Origin: CAWJMN01 sp963844055
GTDB taxonomy: Bacteria; Planctomycetota; Planctomycetia; Pirellulales; Pirellulaceae
Assembly (NCBI GenBank): GCA_963844055.1
Contig: CAWJMN010000001.1
Span: forward strand, 372,001 to 436,000
Length of the DNA stretch: 64,000 bases
Direction: 5' to 3'
Shown here in pieces: positions 16,199 to 25,704 of this stretch; position 1 is the first letter of the stretch, and every line of letters begins with the position of its first letter. The notes under the pieces were generated by a model that saw only the letters and a list, made by a program, of their open reading frames with translations, was not told the DNA's origin and made no database searches. The translations under genes were made by a program, and so were the position numbers.

Positions 16199-17524
16199 CT
16201 ACCCAAACAATTCATCAATCAGCTTGCCACCTTCCACCAGTTTCAGCGGCATGTCTTGGTCGGTGATGTATTCTTCGTGCGGATCAAGGCCAAGCACATG
16301 GCAAAACGTCACAAACAGGTCAGAAACACCCACGGGCCGGTCGGTCACATGCACCCCATCCGCATCGGTAGCACCGATCACTTGTCCCATTTTCACGCCA
16401 CCGCCGGAAAAGCCCACTTGCCAGCCATCGCTGTAATGGTCGCGGCCGCCATCGGCATCAAACTTCGGCGTACGACAGAATTCTCCCATCCACACGACCA
16501 GCGTGTTTTCTAGCATCCCTCGCTGAGCGAGGTCCGTCAGTAGCGTCGCATAGCCGCTGTCGGTCTCCTTCGCCAGGATCGGGTTTTCTGCAAAGCCCCG
16601 TTTGTGGGTATCCCAGCCTTGGTCATTAATGCTGCCGGTGTTCATCACTTCGACAAAGCTCACGCCATGCTCGACCAATCGTCGCGCCAGTAAGCAGCCC
16701 TGGCCAAAGTCATTCCGGCCATAAGCGTCGCGCAGCTTCTCTGGCTCTTTTTCGAGATCAAGCGCAGCCAGCAAGGGGCTCAGCACAAAGCGGCTGGTCC
16801 GGTCATAGATCTCTCGCTGTTCGCGTGCCGCACGCTGGTTCCCTTGACCCGCAAATTGCTCATCCACCTTTTGGGAAAGGGCCAATCGTCGCCGCAGTAT
16901 TTCAGGCGGAACGGTTGGCGAAACATTCTCGGGCATCTTTCCAGGTTGGTCGATCTTGAACGCTTCATAGCGTGGGCCAAGCACGCCAGAGTTCACATCC
17001 CGTGTCTTGATGCGTGGCTTGCCGATTCGCACAAAGGCCGGCAGGTCGAACCCAGGGTCCCAGCGATCACGCGCAACCACGCTTCCCCAGGTGGGATAGT
17101 TAATCGTCGGTTTGATCGGATAGCCCGTCCGTACCAGCTTGATAGCGCGAAAGTGATCCCGCTCATCGCTCTTCATCGAGCGAATCAGCGCGATCTTGTC
17201 CATCACCTTGGCAGTTTCAGGCCAGTACTCGGCAATTTGTACCCCGGGCAAGTTGGTGTTGATTGCCTGGGCCGGTCCTTGAAACTTAGAACCAGGCTTG
17301 GGGTTGAATGTATCAAACTGGCTGGGCCCGCCATCCATCCACAACAGGATCATCCGCTTGTTGTTCTTTTGCAGTTCGCCCGCTTTGGCCATGAGCAAGT
17401 CACGCCACGAGACCTGCGCCGCAGCCGCCCCAGCCATCGCCAGTGGCGCCATCTTGGCCAAAAAGCCTCGTCGCGAGGTCACCCCTGCAGGACCGGTTTG
17501 AACGTGAACGATGGAACGCTGCAT
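16199..17524 (-). CDS. DUF1501 domain protein, Tat signal
   Basis: 441 residues. A twin-arginine leader (SRRGFLAKMAPLAMAGAAAA, residues about 17-36) predicts Tat export. The DUF1501 body shows RMILLWMDGGPSQFDTFNPKPG, IALIRSMKSDERDHFRA, GVSFVEVMNTGSINDQGWDTH and TLVVWMGEFCRTPKFD...GRDHYSDGW, a layout related to alkaline phosphatase/sulfatase folds. DUF1501 genes normally sit next to a DUF1549/DUF1553 gene, as here, where they follow it by 65 bases. The proposed role is in periplasmic handling of sulfated or complex polysaccharide; no reaction is known. Confidence 0.9.
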   Translation of the reverse strand: MQRSIVHVQTGPAGVTSRRGFLAKMAPLAMAGAAAAQVSWRDLLMAKAGELQKNNKRMILLWMDGGPSQFDTFNPKPGSKFQGPAQAINTNLPGVQIAEYWPETAKVMDKIALIRSMKSDERDHFRAIKLVRTGYPIKPTINYPTWGSVVARDRWDPGFDLPAFVRIGKPRIKTRDVNSGVLGPRYEAFKIDQPGKMPENVSPTVPPEILRRRLALSQKVDEQFAGQGNQRAAREQREIYDRTSRFVLSPLLAALDLEKEPEKLRDAYGRNDFGQGCLLARRLVEHGVSFVEVMNTGSINDQGWDTHKRGFAENPILAKETDSGYATLLTDLAQRGMLENTLVVWMGEFCRTPKFDADGGRDHYSDGWQVGFSGGGVKMGQVIGATDADGVHVTDRPVGVSDLFVTFCHVLGLDPHEEYITDQDMPLKLVEGGKLIDELFG

Positions 17525-17589
17525 GGTTTCGGCTCAGAAAAAAGAACAAGCAAGAACAGGATTCAACCAACCCCAACGGACCCGTCCAA

Positions 17590-18006
17590 CTACCGGCGAG
17601 AAACGAATTCCGCCCCGTTAATCAGGCTCCACAGCAGGTCCTCAAACGCCGCATGGCGATCGCCGACCGCCTGACGATGTTCCTTCGCAACCGCCAGCTC
17701 GGCTGCCGTTGGCTTGCGGGCCAACACCGATTGATACAGATGCTGCGTCACCACATCGTCATTGGCTTCTGCTTGCAATAGCTTGGCCAGCATGGTGCCA
17801 CTTTCAGGACGAGCATCAATTTGCCGCTGGATCTGCTCATTGTTCATCAGGAACATCGCCTGTTGCATCGTGCGAACGACGTTGCTCATTTCGGCCGAAG
17901 GATCAAACCCAAACGCCTCGTTCACAAGGTCACGCGTACTCTTGGGGGGCGGTGGAAAACGGACCACATCATTGGGCTTTTCTGGGGGAGGCGTATAGTT
18001 GGGCAA
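17590..18006 (-). CDS. DUF1549/DUF1553 protein, C-terminal fragment
   Basis: 138 residues that continue the DUF1553 domain of the upstream fragment in another frame: NYTPPPEKPNDVVRFPPPP, then AFGFDPSAEMSNVVRTMQQAMFLMNN and LYQSVLARKPTAAEL, ending in AFEDLLWSLINGAEFVSRR, the usual DUF1553 C-terminus. One base appears to be missing near 18019, so this is not an independent gene. The next gene downstream is the DUF1501 partner. Confidence 0.82.
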   Translation of the reverse strand: MPNYTPPPEKPNDVVRFPPPPKSTRDLVNEAFGFDPSAEMSNVVRTMQQAMFLMNNEQIQRQIDARPESGTMLAKLLQAEANDDVVTQHLYQSVLARKPTAAELAVAKEHRQAVGDRHAAFEDLLWSLINGAEFVSRR

Positions 18007-19769
18007 ATCAATGCCCGTTGCTGCAGCGATTCAAAAACTTCTTCGCCCCGTAAGCGGCCTGAACCAACTACTTCAAACGGACGAACCTCATCCTTGCTGG
18101 CATCTCGGATGGCCCGTTGATAGGCGGCCGTACTAGTTACCAGCCGAAAGAAATCACGCAGGTCGTATTGGCTGGCCACAAAGTGAGCGGCTACTGCTGC
18201 ATGCAAATCAGGTGCAATCCGGTCGCCTAGTTCTCCAATCTCGTCAACGGGTTCACAAAATCCACGCCCCATGGTGCGGGCCCAAATCCGATTGGTCATC
18301 GCCTTGGCAAACCAAGGGTTTTCAGGAGCCACAATCCAGTTGGCCAGCAATACGCGGCGCGTCATGTCGGCTTGCCCTAGTTCGCCTTGCTTCGAAGAGA
18401 AAGCAATTGGCTTCATCTCCTCTTTTCCCTCAGGCATCTTGTGTTCACCGGCAGGGCGACTGCTAACGACAATCTGGTTACTGTCATTGTGCGGCAACTT
18501 CGCGTCAACTCGCACAAAAAACGCTGCCACATGATGGAACGTCTCTTGCGGCATATCCACAAACTTGTGGTCGTGGCATTCAGCACATTGGATCTGCGTG
18601 GAAAGGAACACTCGCGTTGTCTCGGCCGCCAAACGGGACTTGTCCCCCTGATGGAATCCCACATAGGTAGCGGCAGGGTTATCACCCACCTTTCCCGAGG
18701 CCGTCAAAATCTCATAGGTGATCTCATCCCAGCCCTTGCTGCTCCGGATCTGTTTGGCCAGCCATTCTTGAAACGGACGATAGTTCAGGAACGTCAACTC
18801 TGGCTGTGGTGTCCGGTAGCTGATGATGTCGCTGACATAGCTTCCCCAGTTGCTGGCAAATTGCTCGCTCGCCAGTAACTTGTCCGTGACTCGCTCCCGT
18901 TTATCGGGATCTTGGCTGGCGGCAAAGTCTTCGGCTTCCGCGACGGTCGGCTGTCGTCCGACAAGGTCCAGCGTTACGCGGCGCAAAAAGGCTTCATCAG
19001 AAATCTCGACGCTAATGGCATCGCGGCCCAGCTCTTTGGCCAGCAGGCGATCCGCTTGGCCCGGCGTAAGTCGTTCTGGCTTATTCAGGTGCGGCTGAGC
19101 CACCACCTTGGTAAAGTCTTCTCGCACAAACGCCGGTGCTATTTCAATCGACGGGGCAGGGGGCGCCGCTTTAGGTGCGTTTGGTGCGTTCGCAATCGCC
19201 GCCAGCAGCGGTGGTGGTCCCTTGGCAGCATCCGCCAAAGCCTTTTCCTTTTGGGCACCGGTCAGCAGCATCACCCCGTCCGCAATCACCACGCCTTGCT
19301 TGTTCTGCTCGGCCGAGATGACAACCTTCACCTTTCCCGCAGGCAACATGAACTGCCCCAGGTCATGGAACGAATAAACTCCCTGCGGCCGCTTCTTCTG
19401 GTCAATGATCACAGTTTGTGGACCGTTGGCCGTCTCAATGATGACCGGCGCATCCGAAGCGCGATTGTCCCCCATCGTGTACGAGACCAGTACCGAGTAC
19501 TCCCCCGCTTCCGGCACGTTCAGCTCAAACGTCACCCGTTGATCAGGCCCCCCTTGGGCATAGATGTAACCGGCCGCCAAGTACGGCTTGGTATGCACGC
19601 TCTTGGACCAAGTTCCGCTAACCGTCGCTGCCTCATTGTCGACGACAATTCCTGGCAGTCGGGCCGGATCGATCCCCGCATCCGCTGCCAACAAGCACGC
19701 GCCAGGAAGAAAGCTTGTCAGCCAAACCGCCAGGCTTAGCTTGTTCCGATAGGTGAACGCCAATTGCAT
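17922..19769 (-). CDS. Golvesin-like / DUF1549 / DUF1553 protein, N-terminal fragment
   Basis: A signal peptide (LAVWLTSFLPGACLLAADA) is followed by a beta-rich domain at about residues 35-170 (VVDNEAATVSGTWSKSVHTKPYLAAGYIY, GEYSVLVSYT, VKVVISAEQNKQGVVIADGV) that resembles the golvesin/Xly carbohydrate-binding-like domain. DUF1549 occupies about 225-420 (LDLVGRQPTVAEAEDF, CAECHDHKFVDMPQETFH), and DUF1553 begins near 480 (NRIWARTMGRGFCEPVDEIG). The match stops at GEEVFESLQQ; the last ~30 residues are out of frame after a missing base near 18019, and the protein really continues in 17590-18006 to about 720 residues. First gene of a minus-strand unit with DUF1501 and a HEAT-like gene. Confidence 0.88.
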   Translation of the reverse strand: MQLAFTYRNKLSLAVWLTSFLPGACLLAADAGIDPARLPGIVVDNEAATVSGTWSKSVHTKPYLAAGYIYAQGGPDQRVTFELNVPEAGEYSVLVSYTMGDNRASDAPVIIETANGPQTVIIDQKKRPQGVYSFHDLGQFMLPAGKVKVVISAEQNKQGVVIADGVMLLTGAQKEKALADAAKGPPPLLAAIANAPNAPKAAPPAPSIEIAPAFVREDFTKVVAQPHLNKPERLTPGQADRLLAKELGRDAISVEISDEAFLRRVTLDLVGRQPTVAEAEDFAASQDPDKRERVTDKLLASEQFASNWGSYVSDIISYRTPQPELTFLNYRPFQEWLAKQIRSSKGWDEITYEILTASGKVGDNPAATYVGFHQGDKSRLAAETTRVFLSTQIQCAECHDHKFVDMPQETFHHVAAFFVRVDAKLPHNDSNQIVVSSRPAGEHKMPEGKEEMKPIAFSSKQGELGQADMTRRVLLANWIVAPENPWFAKAMTNRIWARTMGRGFCEPVDEIGELGDRIAPDLHAAVAAHFVASQYDLRDFFRLVTSTAAYQRAIRDASKDEVRPFEVVGSGRLRGEEVFESLQQRALICPTIRLPQKSPMMWSVFHRPPRVRVTL

Positions 19770-19973
19770 AGGGAAAGGCCATCAAGAATGGAGGGTGGAT
19801 AACCTTTGGATTTTCGCAGTATCGAGCGTCGGTGTCAAGGAAAAAGAGCCGCCAATGGAGGGGGCCATTGCCTCCCCCTGCCACCTTCCTAAAAAGCGGA
19901 GAATGCTACAATCGACCCTTCGGTGGCCGATGCCGGCCCCTAACCGTTGCCTTACCGACAGAGATGGTCTTCG

Positions 19974-20480
19974 ATGCGGCTTTCCTTGATTGTGGCGCAG
20001 TCCCCCCAGCGTGTGATCGGCAATGCCGGCGGGCTCCCCTGGCGACTGTCGTCCGACCTCAAGCGATTCAAGTCGCTCACGATGGGGCATCACTTGATCA
20101 TGGGGCGTAAAACCTACGATTCCATTGGCCGACCTTTGCCGGGACGCACCTCCATTGTGATCTCGCGAAACGCAGCTCCGGCGGAAGCCGCTGCTGGCGT
20201 ACTTTACACAACCAGCCTGCAACAAGCGATCGAACTTGCCGCAGGCGATGATGAGGCCTTTGTGATAGGCGGTGGAGAGATCTACCGCCAAGCCTTGTCG
20301 CAAGTCGACCGTTTGTACCTCACCCAGGTCGATGCCGAAGTAGAAGGGGATACCCTCTTTCCAGAAATCGACTTTTCTCAGTGGCAGCAAAGCCATCAGG
20401 AGTTTTGCCCCGCCACGGAAAAGGACCAATACCCACACCAGTTTTTGATCTATGATCGAATCCTAGCGAAACCTCGCTAA
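19974..20480 (+). CDS. folA: Dihydrofolate reductase
   Basis: 168 residues from the ATG at 19974, the usual length. It reduces dihydrofolate to tetrahydrofolate with NADPH in the cytoplasm. Family marks: SLIVAQSPQRVIGNAGGLPWRLSSDLKRFK (the substrate and Met20-loop region, with the WRL.SDL segment), GHHLIMGRKTYDSIGRPLPGR, the NADPH-binding FVIGGGEIYRQAL, and LYLTQVDAEVEGDTLFPEID near the end. An in-frame TTG lies 27 bases upstream, but the ATG gives the family N-terminus. It stands alone, divergent from the DUF1549 operon; thyA, its partner in folate metabolism, lies 41 kb away. Confidence 0.95.
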   Translation: MRLSLIVAQSPQRVIGNAGGLPWRLSSDLKRFKSLTMGHHLIMGRKTYDSIGRPLPGRTSIVISRNAAPAEAAAGVLYTTSLQQAIELAAGDDEAFVIGGGEIYRQALSQVDRLYLTQVDAEVEGDTLFPEIDFSQWQQSHQEFCPATEKDQYPHQFLIYDRILAKPR

Positions 20481-20559
20481 GGCTCGGTAAAAATGGGGAA
20501 CAAGCTGTTGTTCCTTCTCGTTTTCTTTTCTCGTCACTCACTTGTACAAGGATTTTCGG

Positions 20560-20955
20560 ATGACCGCGGCGATTGCCCAAGAAGTGCTCAAGCTGAATCA
20601 ACAGTTACTAGAATCGATCATGGCCGGGGATTGGGCCGCCTATGAAAAGCTTTGCTGCCCAACGATCACCTGCTTTGAGCCCGAAGCCCGTGGCCAAGTG
20701 GTGGAAGGGATGGCCTTTCACAAGTTCTACTTCCCTGCTGCACCTGTGAAGTCCACCAAAGTGGTCACCATGAGCCAGCCTCATGTCCGTGTGATGGGTG
20801 ACGACGCGGTCGTTCTCAGCTACGTTCGCTTGACCCAGTCCTGCGACGCCAGCGGCGCTGCCTCCACCGGCCGTATGGAAGAAACCCGCGTTTGGCAAAA
20901 GGTCGATGGCCAATGGAAGCACGTCCACTTCCACCGCGCTCCCGGCGCAGTCTAA
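20560..20955 (+). CDS. NTF2-like / CaMKII-association-domain-like protein
   Basis: 131 residues starting at ATG 20560. The sequence has the plan of the small cone-shaped NTF2/SnoaL fold and looks closest to the CaMKII association domain group: helical start EVLKLNQQLLESIMAGDWAAYEKLCCPTITCFEPEARGQVVEG, then HKFYF, a strand MSQPHVRVMGDDAVVLSYVRLTQS, and the last strands ETRVWQKVDGQWKHVHFHRA. In bacteria these are cytoplasmic proteins of mostly unknown substrate; no membrane segment or signal is present. Follows folA by 80 bases but a shared role is not implied. Confidence 0.8.
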   Translation: MTAAIAQEVLKLNQQLLESIMAGDWAAYEKLCCPTITCFEPEARGQVVEGMAFHKFYFPAAPVKSTKVVTMSQPHVRVMGDDAVVLSYVRLTQSCDASGAASTGRMEETRVWQKVDGQWKHVHFHRAPGAV

Positions 20956-21211
20956 TCCTGTGGGCCATCCCTCAGCCCGGTGTGGTTCTTCCGTTCACCG
21001 CCCGGGCAAAACGTCCAAAACAAGCTTTCTTTTTGCGAAATAGTACTGCTTCTGTGGCATTTTAAGTCCTTCAAGGACAATGGTTTGCGGTAATTTGCAT
21101 CTCTTGGGGCAGGCAAGATTTCTGGCCCGCCTCCAGGCAGTTTCTGACCTAGATTTGTGTACGTCTTCATCGACGATGCAAAGTCAAACTGTCACGGAAG
21201 AGGTCCTTTAG

Positions 21212-21397
21212 ATGCCCAACGCCACCGTTTCGCCAGCCGGCGGAAGCTTGCTCGCCTCGCTTTTGAGTGAAGACACATTTCGTCCTGCAGAACCCCGTTC
21301 GCTCGAAGAAACCGGCCTGACACCGACGCTCGTTGAAGGGCTGATTCTGAAATACGTCTTGCTGATCGGCTCCGCTCAGCGGCCGCCAAGTCAGTGA
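21212..21397 (+). CDS. AAA-family ATPase, N-terminal fragment
   Basis: First 55 residues of an ATPase gene (MPNATVSPAGGSLLASLLSED, then LEETGLTPTLVEGLILKYVLLIGSA). An extra base near 21377 shifts the frame into an early stop. The next frame, from 21378 to 21540, reads SGRQVSENVCLPFGLLEPLF and FIYALTDQGRQRAKA without a stop, and then a missing base near 21538 joins it to the long ATPase frame. Restoring both gives one protein of about 440 residues. Confidence 0.7.
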   Translation: MPNATVSPAGGSLLASLLSEDTFRPAEPRSLEETGLTPTLVEGLILKYVLLIGSAQRPPSQ

Positions 21398-21541
21398 GAA
21401 TGTCTGCTTGCCCTTTGGTCTTTTAGAGCCACTGTTTGCATCGCTGCGCCAACGTCAGTTGTTGTTCAACTCGGGTAGTGCGCCGATGAACGACTTCATC
21501 TACGCCCTAACCGATCAAGGTCGCCAGCGCGCAAAAGCCTG

Positions 21542-22537
21542 ATGGAGCAATGCTCCTACATCGGCGCTGCTCCCGTTCCGCTGGATGACTACATCGTTTC
21601 CGTCGAAGCTCAGTCCATCCGCGCAGAAGCACCACGCAAGTCACAACTACAGAAAGCGTTTAGCGACATCTCCGTCGAGCCCGAAATGCTCGATACGCTA
21701 GGCCCTGCAATCAATAGTGGCGCCGGCCTCTTTCTCTACGGAGCACCAGGCAACGGCAAAACGACCATCGCCAAACGCATCACCATTTGCTTTGGAAGTT
21801 CCATCTGGATTCCCAAGGCCCTGATTGACGACGGCCAATTCATCAAGCTTTTTGACGCCGCATTTCATGAGCCGGTTGGGGCTGCCACCACCTCGATTCT
21901 CAAAACCGCACAACATGATGATCGCTGGGTGAAGATTAAGCGCCCCACGGTGATTGTCGGCGGCGAACTCACGATGGACTCGCTCGAATTACGCCACGAT
22001 CCCCGTAGCAACATTAGCGAAGCCCCTTTGCAGCTGAAAAGCAATTGCGGTTGCTTGCTGATTGACGACTTCGGCCGTCAGCGGATGCAGCCGACCGAAC
22101 TGCTCAACCGCTGGATTGTGCCACTGGAAAATCGGCACGATTTCCTCACCCTGGCGACCGGCAAAAAGATCCAGGTACCCTTTGAGCAACTGGTGATCTT
22201 CTCAACCAACTTGCAACCGACCGACCTAGCGGATGAAGCGTTCTTACGCCGCATTCCTTACAAGGTAGAAGCCAAAGACCCTTCGCGCGATGAGTTTCAC
22301 TTGCTCTTCAAATTCTGCGCCAAGCAATTCAACTGCCAATACAACCCAACGGCCGTTGATCACCTCATCGAAAAGCACTACAAGTCTTGCAACCGGCCGA
22401 TGCGCCGTTGTCAGCCTCGTGACTTGATGAGCCAAATCCGTAACTACTGCGTTTACAACAGCCTTCCTGTCGAGATGCGTCCCGATCTGTTCGACCGCGT
22501 CGTGCCAACCTATTTCACGGTTGTTGCCGGCTCTTAG
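21542..22537 (+). CDS. AAA-family ATPase, main fragment
   Basis: 331 residues holding the ATPase core. Walker A is GAPGNGKTT (about residue 68), preceded by SGAGLFLYGAPG. Walker B is CGCLLIDDFGR, and a sensor-1-like FSTNLQP follows, so the catalytic set is complete. The C-terminal part is helical (FKFCAKQFNCQY, NRPMRRCQPRDLMSQIRNY). The true N-terminus lies in the preceding two frames from 21212. The substrate is unknown; related planctomycete proteins are annotated only as ATP-binding proteins. It converges with the esterase gene, with nine bases between stops, and a 9-bp stem (22552-22560 with 22578-22586) falls in the esterase 3' end. Confidence 0.82.
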   Translation: MEQCSYIGAAPVPLDDYIVSVEAQSIRAEAPRKSQLQKAFSDISVEPEMLDTLGPAINSGAGLFLYGAPGNGKTTIAKRITICFGSSIWIPKALIDDGQFIKLFDAAFHEPVGAATTSILKTAQHDDRWVKIKRPTVIVGGELTMDSLELRHDPRSNISEAPLQLKSNCGCLLIDDFGRQRMQPTELLNRWIVPLENRHDFLTLATGKKIQVPFEQLVIFSTNLQPTDLADEAFLRRIPYKVEAKDPSRDEFHLLFKFCAKQFNCQYNPTAVDHLIEKHYKSCNRPMRRCQPRDLMSQIRNYCVYNSLPVEMRPDLFDRVVPTYFTVVAGS

Positions 22538-22545
22538 GTAAGCAG

Positions 22546-24180
22546 CTATTTCATGGATCGGCCGGATAATGCCGTGTCGATCCATGTCCCTAGCTGATCA
22601 AAGTAGTCCGAGGGGAAGCTGTGATCGTTTTCCCCTTCTTTGACGCGAATCAACGTCTTGGCTTTGAAGACTTCGCGTGCATTTCGCTCCGCCGCTTTGG
22701 TGATTTGCACATTCAGAAAGCCTTCACCCGCGTTTACTAGTAACACATAGTTTTGTGTTGCATGCTCAGCGCGCGCACCATCGGTCGGCAGCGATTCATC
22801 GAGAAACGGCGCGCCAGGCGACATGATGATGCCCCCTGCATAACGCTCTGGAAACAACAGCGGCACATGCGCGGCCACCATTCCCCCGTGGGAAAACCCG
22901 AGCGTGACAAGCTTTCCCTCGGCTGGTGTTACGCGATCCGCCACACTTTTCAGCGCTCGATCAATACGCGTGGAATCATTGATGCGGCGGTTGTTCCACT
23001 TAAAGCTCTTGGGGCCAATGGTGACACTGCCACTTACGATCAGAAATGCAATTTGTTTTTCATCCGCCAAGTCCTGATAAAAGGAGGGGATGTTGAAGTC
23101 GTGCGGGTTATCACCATAGCCATGCAGCCCGATCACCACAGGAATTGGCGTTCCCACCTGATAGTCTGCCGGAACGATCAGCTCTTCCTTTTCAACCGGA
23201 TGATCGCGGTAGTACGCCTGCCACAGTTCATTCCGTTCCCGAAGCCGAGCCTCATTGTTTCCCGAACTGATGATGTTCTTAAACGAGGGGTCTTCGATAA
23301 GTGAATCCAAATCGACCCCTTCATGCTCAAAGGCATCTTCGATCCACGCCAAGGTCGCATTGGCATTAAACTGCTGCGCATAAATCCGCGCCAGTTCAAC
23401 ACGATGTCCGCCCCCTCGCATGATCGCCGAGTAGCGGCAGCGGATTGCATCCTCGAGCCGATTCTCAAGCTGGTAGTCTTCTGCTTGCTCGTCCAGAATC
23501 TGCGCGAGTATCTCGTCAGAAACCTTTCCCTCTTCCAGTTCCAATTCCGCTTCCGTAAATAGTCGAGATTGTGGTGGCATACCAAACGCCCGCCCCGGCC
23601 GACCATCGGGAAGGCTGGCTACAGGAGGCAAGTCAACATTCCGCTGAAAGATCGGCGGCGGGTTGGGATTATCTTCAATCCGAGAGAGCACCAGCACCAC
23701 TCCGCCACAGCAAGCGACCACCAGCGTCGCACCTAGAATGGCAAACCCAATCAAAACACGCGCCGTTGTGCTTAGCCCTTGCGGCTTGGCATAGGCAGCC
23801 GGCACTTGGGGCGTTTGACCCGGCATTTGCCCAAGGGGGCTAGGTGCATTCCAAACCGAGTTGGGGGGTGGCTGGGAACCAAACGGATTGGGGGCCGGAC
23901 GCGGAGCATTGCCACCGTAGGGATTTGGCAATTCAAAAAGTGGTGTCGTCGCGTGAGGAGCAGATGACTGCGTCGGCGGAGCTGTTGGTTGTGTTGGGGA
24001 TTGTGCCGGAGGGACCATCGGCTGAAAGGGAGTGGCCGACAAAGGACTCGAAAGCGGCGCGATAGGAACGCTCGGTACGGTTCCCGCCGCATGGCAATTC
24101 GGACAGCGCACGCTCTTCCCGGCAAAATTGTCCGCCAAGTCAAAGGCTTTGCCGCACCCACAGGTATAGCGAATGGTCAT
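22546..24180 (-). CDS. Zinc-ribbon, membrane-anchored alpha/beta-hydrolase (esterase-like)
   Basis: 544 residues from the ATG at 24180. Domains in order: an N-terminal zinc ribbon (CGCG near residue 7 and CPNC at 26-29); a long Pro/Ser/Thr linker; one membrane segment (about 150-175, VLIGFAILGATLVVACCGGVVLVL); a helical part; and a C-terminal alpha/beta hydrolase with IPVVIGLHGYGDNPHDF (oxyanion region), the nucleophile elbow GFSHGG, and a late ...EGENDHSFP that would supply the catalytic His. The catalytic Asp is not certain. The topology puts the zinc ribbon inside and the hydrolase outside the cytoplasmic membrane. Substrate unknown; feruloyl-esterase- or carboxylesterase-like by its motifs. 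Confidence 0.8.
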   Translation of the reverse strand: MTIRYTCGCGKAFDLADNFAGKSVRCPNCHAAGTVPSVPIAPLSSPLSATPFQPMVPPAQSPTQPTAPPTQSSAPHATTPLFELPNPYGGNAPRPAPNPFGSQPPPNSVWNAPSPLGQMPGQTPQVPAAYAKPQGLSTTARVLIGFAILGATLVVACCGGVVLVLSRIEDNPNPPPIFQRNVDLPPVASLPDGRPGRAFGMPPQSRLFTEAELELEEGKVSDEILAQILDEQAEDYQLENRLEDAIRCRYSAIMRGGGHRVELARIYAQQFNANATLAWIEDAFEHEGVDLDSLIEDPSFKNIISSGNNEARLRERNELWQAYYRDHPVEKEELIVPADYQVGTPIPVVIGLHGYGDNPHDFNIPSFYQDLADEKQIAFLIVSGSVTIGPKSFKWNNRRINDSTRIDRALKSVADRVTPAEGKLVTLGFSHGGMVAAHVPLLFPERYAGGIIMSPGAPFLDESLPTDGARAEHATQNYVLLVNAGEGFLNVQITKAAERNAREVFKAKTLIRVKEGENDHSFPSDYFDQLGTWIDTALSGRSMK

Positions 24181-24460
24181 GACGATCGTCGTATTAAAGA
24201 AGAGTACAAAGCCGCCCCAACCTTCCCGCACACGGGCCTTCAATCGTTCGCCCAGCCTCAGGAAGCCTCTCGATTACCACCCAGAGTCTAGCCAATTCTC
24301 GCGCGTATTGCCAAAGTTCGGCGGGCACGGAACTGCATTTTCTTGTCTGGTCGGCCACAGAAGTGCGAGCATTCTACAATCCCCCATGGACGATTTCCAT
24401 CATTGAGGGAATCAGCGCTTCTCCGGGGGGCCCTCGGCCAACTAGCTGCTTCGAACAACC

Positions 24461-25573
24461 CTAGAACAAGATCCCGCCGGGAGATATCTGTAGGCCACCC
24501 GTTGGCATTTGAGCCTGGATTTGTAGCGCGGCAGCAATCTGCTGCATCCGGCGAACGACCGCGCGCCCATCCTCAAAGGACATCCGCTCTTGGAACAGCC
24601 AAATCAGCCACTGCAATCCATTGTGGAGTGGCGCGCTTTCCACCAGGGCCGGCAGCAAGTCCTCTTCCGACGGAGAAAGCGGCCGAACTTCACGATAAGC
24701 CTCCAGCCCCGCCTTTTGCAACTCTGCCGAATTCGGATGCAGTGTAGTAAGTAGTCTCGCCAAGTCCAGCATCACGCTATCCAACCGGGTGGCGCCAAAG
24801 TCCAGGATGCCCGAAAGGGTGCTTCCTGCCTGGTCAGTCGAAGAAACAAATAGGAAGTGCTCCGCCCGCAAATCACGAACGGCCGGCTGAATAGGTACCG
24901 TCAAATTCCGGGCAACTTCCAGCCTCATTAGCAGTCGGTCCTGTAGCGTCCAAAAGTGGGAAAGGATCGCTTCGCAAGCCTGCAGCAGTGACGCATCCAG
25001 CCCACGTTTCTGGGCTGCCCCCATCAGGGCCGCCAAATCGAAGATTCCGCCTGCCTTCAGCTGCGCAAGCCGATCATGCCGTAACTGGGCTCCAGGGCTC
25101 TTTTGCAAATCAAAGGTCCCGTCCGCTTTGGCCCACTCCGCAAACGCCAAATGCAGGTGCGCCGTCGCTTGAAACGCCGATCGGACATCGTCGACGTTCG
25201 CCTCCGCGGCCAAAGAGGGCCGTCCACTAAACCACGGAGTAAGCTCCCAAAATTGGCCCTGGGCGGCAACAATACCCGACCCATCCCGAGCCAAAATTGG
25301 CAGCGGCAACGGCAGGCTTGGGCTATGTCGTTTGGCATGCTCAAGCAGTACTTGTAGCCAGGCCAACCGCTCACGCGGGACATCCGCCTGCGAGACCCCT
25401 CGTAGGCAAAACGCCTGCTCGGGCGTTGGTACCCTCCAGATTTGTGAACGGCTAAACCCGTCCGTTTTGACCAATCGTTCGGGGGTACCAGCCGACGAAA
25501 GCCCCGCAATTCTGGGCCAATGATTAGCCAGAATCTCCGCTACTTCGGCACTACTGATCATTTCCTTGGCCAT
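24461..25573 (-). CDS. Aminoglycoside phosphotransferase-like small-molecule kinase
   Basis: 370 residues from the ATG at 25573. The APH/choline-kinase fold is recognisable from the N-lobe (VKTDGFSRSQIWRVPTPEQAFCLRG), the HLHLAFAEW region, the catalytic loop RDLRAEHFLF (in place of HgDlh.gN, so the usual Asn is not obvious) and the DFG-like metal motif GILDFGATRLDSVMLDLARLL. Such proteins phosphorylate hydroxyl groups of small molecules in the cytoplasm; resistance is only one possible role and is not implied. The weak catalytic loop leaves activity open. No operon partner is evident; the thioredoxin/CAP-like gene lies 131 bases upstream on the same strand. Confidence 0.75.
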   Translation of the reverse strand: MAKEMISSAEVAEILANHWPRIAGLSSAGTPERLVKTDGFSRSQIWRVPTPEQAFCLRGVSQADVPRERLAWLQVLLEHAKRHSPSLPLPLPILARDGSGIVAAQGQFWELTPWFSGRPSLAAEANVDDVRSAFQATAHLHLAFAEWAKADGTFDLQKSPGAQLRHDRLAQLKAGGIFDLAALMGAAQKRGLDASLLQACEAILSHFWTLQDRLLMRLEVARNLTVPIQPAVRDLRAEHFLFVSSTDQAGSTLSGILDFGATRLDSVMLDLARLLTTLHPNSAELQKAGLEAYREVRPLSPSEEDLLPALVESAPLHNGLQWLIWLFQERMSFEDGRAVVRRMQQIAAALQIQAQMPTGGLQISPGGILF

Positions 25574-25704
25574 CGAAATAAGGTGTTCCCGCCCCCGGCC
25601 GTGTCCCCAAATCCGCCCCTTGGCGCATAAAAAGAGCCTGCACATCACAAAGATGGCAGGCTCCAAAGTACGTTGAAATGGTCTGGCTGTCTGCCAGGCT
25701 AACC

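Noticed and set aside
24461..25573. Calling the APH-like kinase an antibiotic-resistance gene
   Set aside because: The family covers many small-molecule kinases and the catalytic loop is not typical; no evidence for a drug substrate.
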